Source of the DNA: Heracleum sosnowskyi
Lineage: Eukaryota; Streptophyta; Magnoliopsida; Apiales; Apiaceae
Assembly: GCA_030848705.1 (NCBI GenBank)
Contig: CM061243.1
Coordinates: forward strand, 116,150,674 to 116,214,673
Direction of reading: 5' to 3'
DNA length: 64,000 nt
The notes under the pieces were generated by a model. That model made no database searches. It was not told the DNA's origin and saw only the letters and a program-made list of their open reading frames with translations. The first letter of the stretch is position 1. Each line of letters begins with the position of its first letter. Position numbers and translations under genes: made by a program. Positions 11,655 through 21,371 of the stretch are shown here, piece after piece.

Positions 11655-11755
11655 TATACACAACCCAGAGTGCAAGACCTAAGAAGTTAGATCCAACGCC
11701 TGTCGAGATATCAAAAGAGACTGTATGCCCATAGCTTTTATAGTTGATCCATTTT
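11655..11755 (-). pseudogene. Captured TNL C-terminal (C-JID-like) fragment 2
   Basis: The minus strand encodes WINYKSYGHTVSFDI, then NFLGLALWVVYTCK. It aligns to the fragment at 11172-11330 in this window and to the same post-LRR domain of TIR-NBS-LRR proteins. The two copies differ considerably. They are either two exons from related genes or an old internal duplication. It has no start and no continuing frame. Confidence 0.6.
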
Positions 11756-12474
11756 TATTATTTAATTTATGTTAAATTTTAACGCTCATTCTATTACTAT
11801 GCAGAAACCATGGCTTGCACAGTTTCTGCATGATAACAGATAAAAACCATGTTTATAGTTTGACTGACACTAGGTAACTTGCTTATCTTTACATTCTATT
11901 TTCTTAATAACTTGGATGGCTTTGTGGTAGTGAAATACAAAGACAACGAGACATCTATATTGAGATGGGGTATTATATTGATTACATATAATAGTGCACA
12001 AACATATGCAAATAAACACGACAGGCCCTTTGTAAATCAAGTAAATTATAAGATTATGATGTGCAGGAACACGCAAGTTCATGGGCAAATTTTAGTTAAG
12101 AATGTAGCTTGAGAAATGTCCAAAAGAGAATAAAGTTGTCAACAGCACACAACGATAAACTTCAGTTAACTCAATAAAATATTCCCCTGTGAAGTTCAAC
12201 AGAGTTACACCTCCTGTTGTGGATTGAAACAGAACTAAGCATTCACAACCCAGTTCAAAATGTTTTACACATGTTAGCAAGCATACAAATACATGATAAG
12301 ACTAAGGACTCAGTTACTGACATGAAGTAGTTAAAAAGAAAATCAGTGTTACTAGTACTACAACACTAGTACTACAATTATACCAATCCTTAAAAAATTA
12401 CACAAATTTTGAGCATCCAAGTTTAAAGCAGAATTAGGAATACATTATAGAAAACCGAGAATATTGAAATGTAC

Positions 12475-12575
12475 CTTGGTCTGTAACAAATCAGTGTAAG
12501 CAATGGTTATCTCATCACCTTTTCTAATTGGCTTGATATTCCTAATACCTACTCCCGGACCATATCTTTCCCATC
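12475..12575 (-). pseudogene. Captured SET-domain exon (SMYD/ASHR-like), second exon
   Basis: The minus strand has an acceptor TGTAG followed by an exon that reads WERYGPGVGIRNIKPIRKG, then DEITIAYTDLLQTK, and a donor AAG/GTACAT. The 'I..I..G.EITI.Y.D' pattern is the end of a SET domain, and 'AYTDLLQ' is characteristic of the SMYD-like plant proteins (ASHR group). These enzymes transfer methyl groups to lysine. With the exon at 12724-12875 it forms two consecutive exons in the right order and strand, so genomic DNA was captured with its intron. Confidence 0.75.
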
Positions 12576-12723
12576 CTACATTGCATATAACACATGGAAA
12601 AACAGTCATTACTCTTCACTAACAACAAAAATTTCACTGATTCACAAATATTCAAATTCTATAATTAAAAAAAAAATTACCAACCACCATCACTTTTATA
12701 TACGCTGCCACCACAGCATCCTC

Positions 12724-12875
12724 AATCCACAGAAGCAGCAGCAATGAGCATTCCAGTTCCAAATTCATCATTAAATCCCAAAAACCGATAACAAGCATTA
12801 GGACAGCAGCTATGATTAATCCACGAAAACGCAGTATCATAAACATCAATTCCAACCGCAACTCCATTCTCATCC
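12724..12875 (-). pseudogene. Captured SET-domain exon (SMYD/ASHR-like), first exon
   Basis: The minus-strand frame reads ENGVAVGIDVYDTAFSWIN, HSCCPNACYRF and LGFNDEFGTGML. NHSC.PN is the signature S-adenosylmethionine/lysine-site motif of SET domains. A TGA at 12722-12724 ends the frame, so even the captured piece is no longer open. The longer open frame over the same bases is out of register with this homology. Confidence 0.78.
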
Positions 12876-13955
12876 TTTAATTAGTAAGATAACCAAATAA
12901 AGTACCCACATTTAACAATCAAAAACAAAAAAACACAAAAAAAACAGCCATAAATTAAAAAAGAATCACACAAAGAAAAGATACAGTTAAAGTAAACAAG
13001 CATACAAAACATAAAAGTATACATTTAACAAAAAACAACGAAATCAAAAACAAAAAACAAAAAACATCGCTTAACAGAGCTGTAAGTATACATGCAAAAT
13101 CAAGGATGCTTACATCGAAAGTCAAAGCCAACTCTAAGCTCCAGATGATCTGTAGAAAAAGAAATTAACCCAATTAAAAATCAAAAATCAAAAATTGAAA
13201 AAGAAATTAACCCAATTAGGTCGATTCCTTTTTACCTTGGTTCAGTTCTTCAATTAAGGTTTCAATTTATGGATTAGGGTTTCAATTTGTGGATTAGGGT
13301 ATCAATTTGTGGTTACAGAGACGGTGAGTGATGGAGAGAGAGACGGCTGCGAGAGAGAGTGAGGAGTGAGAAGTGAGAGAGGGTGAGTGTTGACCGTGTG
13401 GGAAAAGGGGGAAAATTGGGGGGAATAGAAATTTGGCTAAGGGGGGCGGGGGAATATTTTGGGAAATAAGAGGGAACATATTTTATTAAGGGGGAAAGTG
13501 TGGTATACGGGAAATTTTTAATTTTTTGAAAATTAGAATCCACACCGGCTATTATTTGAACCGATGTCTAAAACGCGCTTTAACATTGCTTTAGAAAATA
13601 CCGATGTTGAAATACCATTTAACATCGGTGGCTTTTGTAACCGATGTTAAAACACCGATGTTGTATATACTTTTTCTAGTAGTGCCCGCTCTTATCTTGT
13701 TCCAGGTTGTGTTTAAGTGTTTTTTTTCCTTTCCCACATATGTAGTACTTTTCTTGAAATCTTGTCTGATACCTTACTTTGTTATCTTACCATATTGCAT
13801 GTGGGTGACCTGTAATTTTACTTATAGCATGCTAGAGTAGATTGCTAGTATCTTAGTAAAGTATTAATATTCATGTATCTTTTCTTTTTGGTTGAATTCA
13901 TTGTTAGTATAGCCTTGTTTTTTTCATCTATCTAGATAATCTTGTATGCCATTGA

Positions 13956-14238
13956 TGTTGGAATATATATAGTTATACACCTAGGAATTTAGAGCTTAAT
14001 GAAGTATGTAGTGAAACAAGAGAATATTTGAGCGTGTTTATTCCTTGAAACAAAATACAAGATAAATACACCTGTATACAGGTGTGTTGCTACAAAATAG
14101 GACCAACCTCCCTACTATAACTCCACTACATAACGTTTATTTAAAACTCCTAAATAATCTCTACTGACTAAATGACCAAGTCATATTGAATAAATAAAAC
14201 ATATAAATAAAACAAACACGCTTTGATTAAAACCAACA
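13956..14238 (-). repeat. 3' LTR of Copia1, unit 1
   Basis: TG...CA ends, 283 bp. It carries a short palindromic tract CACCTGTATACAGGTG near its centre. The unit 2 copy (33708-33992) differs there by a TA insertion. Confidence 0.85.
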
Positions 14239-14251
14239 TTCACCCCCTAAT

Positions 14252-15667
14252 CTAAGCGGGCTTGGGCTTGTGCAAATCCTTGACACCTAACAAAGCTCTC
14301 ATCCTCTCAAACTTCACAGTTGCCAATGCTTTCGTCAAAATATCAGCTCTTTGTAGGTCTGTGCTAATATGAGTAACGACAATCTCTCCCCGTTCAATAC
14401 ATTCGCGAATAAAATGATAGCGAATGTCTATGTGCTTACTGCGGCCATGAAAAACTGGATTTCTCGCCAAATCTATGGCTGATTTATTATCTATATAAAG
14501 TATGACCGAACCAACACACTTTCCTGTGATTTGTCCCAGCAAATTCCTTAACCATATAGCTTGACATGTTGTAGCCGTCGCCGCCATAAACTCAGCCTCG
14601 CAGGAGGAGAGTGCTACGCAGCGCTGTTTTTGTGAAACCCATGCCACAAGACTCTCGTTCAGATAGAACGCCATGCCTCCCGTACTCCTACGATCATCCA
14701 TATTACCTGCAAGATCACTATCTGAGAATCCATTCAGAATGTTGTTGTCGCTGTCCCTTGTGTACACTATCCCGAATTCCAGCATTCCCCTTATGTACCT
14801 CAGTATTCGTTTTGCAGCATTCTGGTGCATCACTGTAGGTTTCTCCATGTAACGACTGACTATCCCCACCGAATAAGCTATGTCCGGTCTAGTATGCACC
14901 AAGTAACGCAGGCCACCAACAATGCTCTTGAACCCAGTAGTATCAACAACTTTTCCTCCTTCATCCTTAGTTATAGTTTCCTTCGGATCCATAGGATACT
15001 TAGTGGGATTGCATCCCAACATTCCAGCCTTTTCAAACACCTTCTTAGCATACCCCATTTGTCTTAGTTCGATGTAGTCCTTCCCCTGCTCTACCTTTAT
15101 CCCCAAGTAGTAAGACAGTTTGCCTAAGTCGCTCATGTCGAAATGTTTACTCATTTGATCCTTGAATTCAGTGATAATGCTTACATTCGTACCTGTCACC
15201 AATAAGTCATCAACATATACTCCTATGATTAGCATTTCTTTTCCAAACTTCTTTGTGTAGACAGCGTGTTCATATGGGCATCGAGCGAATCCAAGCTCCT
15301 CTAGGCACTTGCTCAATTTTGCATACCAAGCACGAGGTGCTTGGCGTAAACCGTACAGAGCTTTTATGAGTCGATAGACCAAATGTTCCTTCCCTTTTTC
15401 CACAAAACCTTCTGGCTGAGTGACGTAAACCTCTTCCTGAATTTCCCCGTTTAAGAACGCAGACTTCACATCTAAATGGTGTACTTCCCAAAAGTTTTTC
15501 GCTGCAAGAGCCAATAGAAGTCTCACTGTTTCTATTCGAGTTACAGGCGCAAATACTTCATCAAAGTCCCTTCCCTGCTGCTGAACATATCCTTTTGCAA
15601 CAATACGGGCTTTACATTTTAACACTTCTCCGTTTGCATCTTTCTTTACCTTGAAAACCCATTTCAA
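14252..15667 (-). pseudogene. Copia1 reverse transcriptase and RNase H, unit 1
   Basis: The frame has the copia RT sequence in order: ARIVAKGYVQ, FAPVTR, LDVKSAFLNGE, RQAPRAWY and the catalytic YVDDLL. RNase H follows, with SCEAEFMAA and RSKHIDIRYH. It ends naturally with VKDLHKPKPA. The frame is the same as that at 15695-17182 and is separated from it only by a TAA at 15695-15697, so the first Met (MKWVF) is not a real start. The protein would copy element RNA into cDNA, but the integrase is damaged and the polyprotein is interrupted, so this copy is inactive. Confidence 0.9.
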
Positions 15668-15694
15668 ACCGATAGCCTTTTTCCCGTCGGGAAG

Positions 15695-17182
15695 TTATGT
15701 CAACCTCCTGGTATTGTTTCTTTCAACAACATCAATTTTAGTCTGCATTGCTTGCTGCCAACAGTACTCGTTCGCAGCTTTACTATAGCTTGTTGGCTCA
15801 ATCGTTCCCATCAACATGAGTTTATCGTCGTCCAATTCCATTTCTTCAGTTTCTTCATAAATCTCTGTCAACTGTCTGTGTCTTCTGGGTGGTTCGTGAC
15901 TCATCTCAGCTTCAGTACTTTCTGTTGAATCATCATGTGGAGACTGTTGTGTTGAAGGTGGTGTAACACCTGAGTTAGTATTATCTCCCTCACCCATACT
16001 GGACTGTGCAGATAATGGGCTTTGACTTTGAGTACCTTCACTTTCAGTTTCATCTTCTCTTTCAGTTTCATTGTTGGACACCCCATTATTCAGATTGTAT
16101 ACGCAGAAAGTACTTTGGTGTTCCCCTTCAACTGTATACATTTGCTTCCAATCCCATCCCTTTTCTTCTTCAAATACCACATCATGACTTACGTACAGCC
16201 TTCTGGTTTTTGGTTCATACACCCTATACGCTTTTGTCTCGGGTTCTTTTCCAAGGTTTACCACCATCCTGCTTCGATCGCCCAACTTTGAGACTTGATT
16301 TGCCGGTAACTTCATATGTGCCCTGCAACCGAAAACTCTGATATGCCCAACGTCGGGCTTTCTCCCACACCATGACTCATACGGTGTCACACCTGATAGA
16401 GCTCTAGTGGGCAACCGGTTTAAAATGTATACCGAATGTCTCACTGCTTCAGCCCAGAAACTGGATGGCAAGCCTTTTTCTTTCAAGAAACTCCGTGCCA
16501 TTTCTACGACAGTGCGATTTCTCCTCTCCACCACACCGTTTTGTTGCGGTGAGTATGGAGCTGTGAGTTGTCTAGAAATTCCTGCTGTAGTTTGGGGTGT
16601 GATTGGACCACATAAGTCACCGTGAACGATCTCCAATGCTTCCTTAGCACTATAAGTTGCCTGGCTTGGGAAAGGATTTATTGCTTGCTTAGACATAAGA
16701 CACCCCTTGCAAAACTCACTTTGACATTTAATTTCAGGCATACCAGTTACCATTCTTCTCGTCGACATCATTGTTAATGCCTTGAAGTTTACGTGCCCAA
16801 GACGGGCGTGCCAGAGCCAGGAGTTCTCTTGGATTTTTGACAACAAACAGTCTGCACTCCCACTGTCGATAAGTATTTTGTACAGGCGATTTGTCGAACG
16901 CTTCACCTTTATTATTAATTTGCCATCTTCTTCATACACCCAAAGATAGTCTCCGTTTAGAACAACTCTGTTTCCTTCTTCAGCTAGCTGTCCAAGAGAG
17001 ATTATATTACTACATAATGCTGGTATATAATATACCTTTGTCAAGAGTCTGTCTTCTCCATTTTTGCACCTTAGTCGAACTATTCCTCTTCCTTCAATGT
17101 GTACCATGGAGCCGTCTCCAAATTTGACCTGTCCCTTAACGCTTTCATCCAGCTCATGGAACTTCGACAACTGGTCTGTCAT
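15695..17182 (-). pseudogene. Copia1 protease end, GAG-pre-integrase and damaged integrase, unit 1
   Basis: The frame reads from just after the protease DNGAS motif, through a GAG-pre-integrase zinc site (WHARLGH...CKGCLMSK), to the integrase. The first catalytic Asp is in HGDLCGPI. The text then jumps from TTAG to ISRQLTAPYSPQQNG, with VVERRN carrying the Glu. Compared with the complete integrase of Copia2 (45707-49048), about 80 codons with the second catalytic Asp (the FRTDRGGEF region) are missing in frame. The deletion is shared by unit 2. An acidic, Ser/Thr-rich linker follows, and the frame ends at a TAA. Confidence 0.88.
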
Positions 17183-17904
17183 ATGTGGTTACTGGCCCCG
17201 TTGTCAAGGTACGAAACATTTGAGTCACTTCCGTTTTCTCTGTTGACTTGATTCAACCTGGGCGTCACTTTATTTTCGTTGATCAATAACACCCTTTCAG
17301 TCACCAGCAATGCGGGCTCGTCATCCTGGATTTGTGTCAAATTTACCTCCTCCTTCTGTTCACGCTTTGACTTTTTACACTCTGCAGCATAATGACCATA
17401 ACCAAGGCAGTTAAAGCATCGTACCTTACTCTTCTCTCGTGTTCCTCGAACAGTTTCTTTGTTGCTTCTCCATTTCTGGTTTGTACTTCCCTCTGTTCCA
17501 TTTTTCCCACTCCGTTTTAGCCACTCCTCTCTCGTGAGTAGCAGCTCTGAGTCATCTTTTTCTCGTTTAGACCACTCTTCAGCCGTTAGCATCAATTGTC
17601 CACCCCCAGTCTCGCTCTGTCCTCTAAGACGCTCCTCGTGAGCCTAGAGGGATCCAACCGTTTCTTCTACGGTCATGGACTCTAAATCTCCAAATTGCTC
17701 GATAGTGGAGGCAATCTGAAGAAATTTACTCGGTACTGCCCGCAACAGTTTCTTCACTACATAGGCCTCCTTGATTTCTTCACCGAGAGCTCGAATGGTT
17801 GTTACCAGTCCGTTGAGCTTCATACAGAAATCGTCAAGCGCTTCTGTTTTCTTCATGCTTAAAGACTCAAACTCAGACTTGAGAGTTTGTATCTGTTTCC
17901 TCAA
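17179..17904 (-). pseudogene. Copia1 gag C-terminal half and protease start, unit 1
   Basis: The gag fragment shows LDDFCMKLNGLV and FGDLESM..EE, a CCHC knuckle (CFNCLGYGHYAAEC), and then the protease segment SYLDNGASNH. A TAG at 17644-17646, absent in unit 2, splits it. A 2-nt gain (CACATATGACA, where CACATGACA is expected) shifts the frame near 17180 just after the protease motif. The N-terminal third of gag is missing at the 17904 break. Confidence 0.85.
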
Positions 17905-18064
17905 TTTCTATGCATTTAAATCTATGAATACATCATAATTTTATGTTTTTATGTGACCCTTTTGCTTTTGCATTTACTTGTTTTGAGTATTTTTTGTTTT
18001 GTATAGAAATTTGATGTTTAAATGTTTATGTGAATAAAAGATTGTATTATTTGTGTAAATTTAG

Positions 18065-18186
18065 GTCACCAGTTGAGATGAGCTTTGCTTTGGAATCGGT
18101 GCTTCCGTTTCATACTGCTACTGCTTCGACATTGCTCACTTCCCTGCTTTCGGTCTCTCCTCGTACTTTTGGTTGGACTCTTGAAG
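18065..18186 (+). pseudogene. Captured exon of an NFD6-like (NUCLEAR FUSION DEFECTIVE 6-type) gene, unit 1
   Basis: An exon-like piece sits between an acceptor (TTAG/GTCACC) and a donor (GAAG/GTATGC). It reads SPVEMSFALESVLPFHTATA, then STLLTSLLSVSPRTFGWTLEG. This resembles the conserved core of small plant NFD6-type proteins, which I recall as mitochondrial; the assignment is from memory of the pattern. A further possible exon follows an AG at 18704. In unit 2 the Trp is changed to Ser. No start or transit peptide is present, so it is a fragment. Confidence 0.6.
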
Positions 18187-18890
18187 GTATGCTTTCCTAT
18201 TTTATCGTATTCTTTAAGTATTTTAATTTATCAGTTTATTTGCTTTAGTGTTTGAATTTAATTTTATGTTATGGCTCCCGGAAAATGTTTGAATTGGTAA
18301 ATTAAGTGTGTTTTGGGATGAAATAATGTATATTGTGGATGATTATTTTTTCGTAATGTACTTGCATTTGAAATTTTGTTTTCTGAGTATTTTGTGGGTT
18401 TATTGTTCCAGCATTGTGTTAACAAATTGACGCTATAATTTGGTAATTATAATGTGTATTAAGTGGGCTTTCTTTGTGAAGTAATATGTTGATTTCCGAT
18501 TTAGTATCATCTAATAAGAAGTCAAAGAGGAATGTGAAATGAGTTTTTCTTTTGTCTAATATAGGGTATAGTTATTTCTAAAACTATCTGTTATTATTCT
18601 TAAGGTTATAAACCAAAGTCAAAGATTCTGAGTTTGTGCTGTTAACAACCTGTTTAATGAGCACATAGTAACTCATGATCCTTGTGTTCTTTGACTTTTA
18701 TCAGATTTATAGCTTGGGCATGATAGCACCTCTGGTAAACAACAATTAAGGTCAATTCCAACTTTTGTAATATGCCCTCTATATTCATTGTCCAATATTG
18801 CAAACACTAATATGGAAATCCAATATATACTACTGTTATTTCCATGATTTTTATTTTTGCGTTTCCTCTAATATTAGGTAAGTTTTTTTA

Positions 18891-18976
18891 GATGGCCGAG
18901 GAGTAGAAGCGTTGGTCCCCTTCGGCTCAAGAGCATGGAGGTTCGAGTCCTCTTCAAGGCATAATATTGAGAATGC
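18891..18976 (+). pseudogene. tRNA-Leu-like remnant, 3' half plastid-like, unit 1
   Basis: GATGGCCGAG... resembles the D-arm of a class II tRNA, and GGAGGTTCGAGTCCTCTTC with AAGGCATAATATTGAG matches, as I recall it, the 3' half of plastid trnL-CAA and its immediate downstream flank. The 5' acceptor strand that should pair with GAAGGC is absent (TTTTTTAGATGG instead), so a functional tRNA is not supported. It is probably a chimeric scrap that includes a nuclear plastid-DNA insertion. Confidence 0.5.
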
Positions 18977-19291
18977 CATATTTACTACTAACCTACAATG
19001 AACAAGCCCGTTTTTATCTTCGTCGGGTTTGACTTTCACCATAGTTTTAATTGGTTTAGAGACACAAAATGTTTGGGTAATGCTTCAGGTATGACACAGT
19101 AACCAAATCACCTTTTTATTTTGTCACCGATAGTACATTTTGCTACCATTAGAAATTTAAAGAGTTCCTATATGCATATTGTCAGCATCTGTGTAAGTTC
19201 AAAAGTTTCTACATAAGCATATGAAACATAAACACTGATTTATAATGCATTCTAAAGTAGTATTATTTTTCTTTTAATTATATGATTGCAG

Positions 19292-19704
19292 GTTTGGCTG
19301 TAATTACGGTCATGTTGGTGACAACATGCTTAATGTCGCTTGTTATTGTGTTGTGTTGGCACCGAAGCGTGTTTCTTGCAATTTGCTTCGTAGTCTTCTT
19401 TGGAATAATTGAAGCCCTGTACTTCTCTGATTCTCTCAATAAATTTCTTGAAGGAGCTTGGGTTCATATTGCCCTTGCACTTATCTTCGTGGTAATCATG
19501 TATGTCTCGCATTTTGGCACCCTAAAAAAGCACGAGTTTGATTTCCAAAACAAGGTCTCTGTTGACTGGTTGCTTAGCTTGAGTCCTAGCCTTGACATAG
19601 TACGAGTCCGTGGCATTGGTCTTATTCACACTGAACTGGTGTCAGGAATCCCATCAATTTTCTCCCACTTGTGTCAGGAATCCCAGCAATCCCATTTGTG
19701 GTGA
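19292..19704 (+). pseudogene. Captured exon of a HAK/KUP/KT potassium transporter, unit 1
   Basis: The exon starts after a clear acceptor (ATGATTGCAG/GTTTGG). It encodes LAVITVMLVTTCLMSLVIVL, then EALYFSDSLNKFLEGAWVHI, GTLKKHEFDFQNKVSVDWLL and GIGLIHTELVSGIPSIFSH. This order is highly typical of plant KUP transporters and covers several membrane helices before the C-terminal cytosolic region. Near the end a short GTGTCAGGAATCCCA is duplicated (about 19636 and 19671) and the frame stops at 19702-19704. There is no N-terminal transporter core, so no functional K+ carrier is made. Confidence 0.85.
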
Positions 19705-20284
19705 AAGTCAAGCCCGATGAAGACTGTGATGTGAGTTTTATGTCGTGTAGTGGTGTCCCTAGAGGCGGTCTAATTAATAGTTGAGTCTTAATGTTTATGA
19801 ATTTTAGTTGGCTTGTGGACGTTTGTAACATGATCTAAGTTTGGTAGGATGATTTAAATTAATTTATGTTGGTGAGTATGGATTTATGACAATATTTATG
19901 TAAATTTGATATTTTTATATTTGGATTCGTTTAATTGTGTGGATGCTTGTTAGAAACTTTTAGGTTTGATTGTGGTGTTGAATTGTATGTAGATTGGGAT
20001 GATTTGAGATTTAATTTGGAAGCCGAAAATGGCAGGAATGATTTGGGATTTAATTTGGAAGCCAAAAATGGCTGGAACCTGTCCAACTTATGATGAATTT
20101 TGGGTAACTTCCGACGGGTGTTCATCTTTTTTATATTAATTTTTAGTCTTTTCACGAATAAAATATTGGTAGTAGGTGGGCCTCATTCTTTAACTTCCAA
20201 CAGATTTTCCGTCGTAAAATATAAATTTATGATAATAAATTTCGTCGTAAGTTCATTTATTACTTTATTGAAAATGGTGGATCC

Positions 20285-20440
20285 CACGATGGAACTTAAG
20301 ACGAAAATGTATACTTGTGACGGAAATTATACTTATGACGAAAATTATACTTGTGACGAAAGTGATACTTATGACGAAAGACATACTTGTGACGAGAATG
20401 ATATTTGTGACGAAAATCCGAGCTTAAGACTTGAGCAAAA
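20285..20440. repeat. Subterminal short tandem repeats of the CACTA element, unit 1
   Basis: About seven 18-19-bp copies of ATACTTGTGACGAAAAT (C/A variants) sit beside the right end. The same motif in inverted orientation fills 58030-58240 of the complete element. These are the usual transposase-binding subterminal repeats of CACTA elements. Read as protein they give a false six-residue repeat. Confidence 0.75.
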
Positions 20441-20527
20441 ATGACGAATTTTTTCCGTCGTAATTGGACCAATTACGACGATTTCAGTGTAAAATTTCTG
20501 TCGTAATTGTCCTGATTTGTTGTAGTG

Positions 20528-21371
20528 ATTGTAACAAACAATGAATAATAATTCTGCTATTTAATTGATTATTGAAGCGGGGCATTTACTGATAGCTAGT
20601 TCTTTATAAATTATAATTTATAGGTAATAATAATAATAAAAAGAAGGGAATAGTGGGAAGTCCAAATATTTCGTGAAATTTTCATTTAGCGGGCTTGCAA
20701 TAGTGGGCTCGGAAACGTTGTCTTTTTTACAAAGTATTAAGGCCTTGGCTTCTCTTTCTGGCCCACTTCTACACTTCCCCTTTAGGCCGCTTGTAAATCG
20801 CAGTTCAACAATAGATTAGAGTTTATCAAGATCTATACATATCTAATTTTGTACTATCTAAATATCAACTTTCTATATTCAAATTCGTACTATATCTATA
20901 TCGAGGTTAGGATTTCACGCCTTACTTTCATTTTCCGATTAGGATTTTTTGAGGACGCCCTCTCTTTTTAATTAGTTATTAATCTCGTCTCTGTGTGTGT
21001 AGATATATATTAGTTAGTCATTTTATACTATCATCTCTGTTTTGCCTTATGTTTTAGCTCTTTTTTGTGTATTTTTGGGTATTTTTTGTATATATTTCTC
21101 TGTTATGTGTATATGTTAAAGGTTGTGTGGACTCTAAAATCATTAAAAACGTACTTCTGCAACAACATACGGCCCCAAACAGTGTTATGCAGCCTAGTAG
21201 CCCAATAACAAGAATTTTCTTCTATTTTCACTCCAAAATAGATATTTTTGCTCCAAATCCTTCCAAGTTACCAATCTTTTATTTCCTACAATAAAACATC
21301 AAAATCTATTAAATAAAAATCCAAATCAATGCAAAATACAATAAATATGATGATAAAATCTTCTAAAATAT
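20528..21371. other. Spacer between two CACTA elements, unit 1
   Basis: Starts with ATT, the expected 3-bp target duplicate of the preceding CACTA. No gene is seen. It includes pyrimidine-rich stretches and a GGCCCACTT / TTAGGCCG segment at 20735-20790 that looks like plant promoter or 5' UTR sequence, but no coding region follows. Confidence 0.4.

Larger units (their letters stand above)
9936..13684. mobile_element. CACTA (En/Spm-type) transposon with captured gene fragments, 3749 bp
   Basis: The ends are CACTACT... and ...AGTAGTG, flanked by a 3-bp target duplication CCC (9933-9935 and 13685-13687). The uninterrupted site TTGCCCCGCTC is present in the other Z copies (24380, 32711, 44340). 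The subterminal regions are full of ACATCGG / CCGATGT motifs in both orientations, the binding-site pattern of CACTA elements. The interior holds no transposase. Instead it has minus-strand plant gene pieces: two TNL C-terminal fragments and two exons of a SET-domain gene. A GA-rich tract lies at 13318-13390. Confidence 0.88.
13956..17904 (-). mobile_element. Copia1, unit 1: 5'-truncated Ty1/copia element
   Basis: Minus-strand element with one LTR at 13956-14238 (TGTTGGAATAT...AAACCAACA) next to a purine tract (complement of TTCACCCCCTAATC). It inserted in the Z leader at ATTGA (13951-13955). The pol and gag frames follow in order, but everything 5' of mid-gag, including the second LTR and the primer site, is missing. 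The break at 17904 is joined to unrelated sequence (TATGCATTTAAATC). The same break exists in unit 2 at 37863, so it predates the large duplication. Confidence 0.9.
17905..20527. mobile_element. CACTA-family element with NFD6-like and KUP exons, unit 1; left end missing
   Basis: The right end is CCTGATTTGTTGTAGTG (20511-20527). Its reverse complement matches, almost base for base, the left end of the complete element at 57935 (CACTACAACAAATC, then TTTACACTGAAATCGTCG). Subterminal TTGTGACGAAAAT repeats fill 20285-20440. No left terminal repeat is seen, and the sequence abuts the broken Copia1 at 17904/17905. The interior has no transposase but carries captured plant exons and a tRNA-like remnant. 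Confidence 0.78.

Noticed and set aside
12652..12873. Minus-strand 73-codon frame
   Set aside because: It covers the SET exon in the wrong register; the NHSC.PN homology is in another frame and ends at a stop.
18891..18976. Functional tRNA gene
   Set aside because: The 3' acceptor GAAGGC has no pairing 5' partner, and the D-arm side does not match the plastid-like 3' half.
20285..20440. Short regularly spaced repeats that might suggest a CRISPR-like array
   Set aside because: No unique spacers, in a plant genome, and at the expected place for CACTA subterminal repeats.
20100..20444. Open frame with a six-residue Thr-Cys-Asp-Glu-type repeat, duplicated at 40059-40403
   Set aside because: The repeat is the 18-bp subterminal array of the CACTA element (TTGTGACGAAAAT); there is no signal, domain or independent support for a protein.
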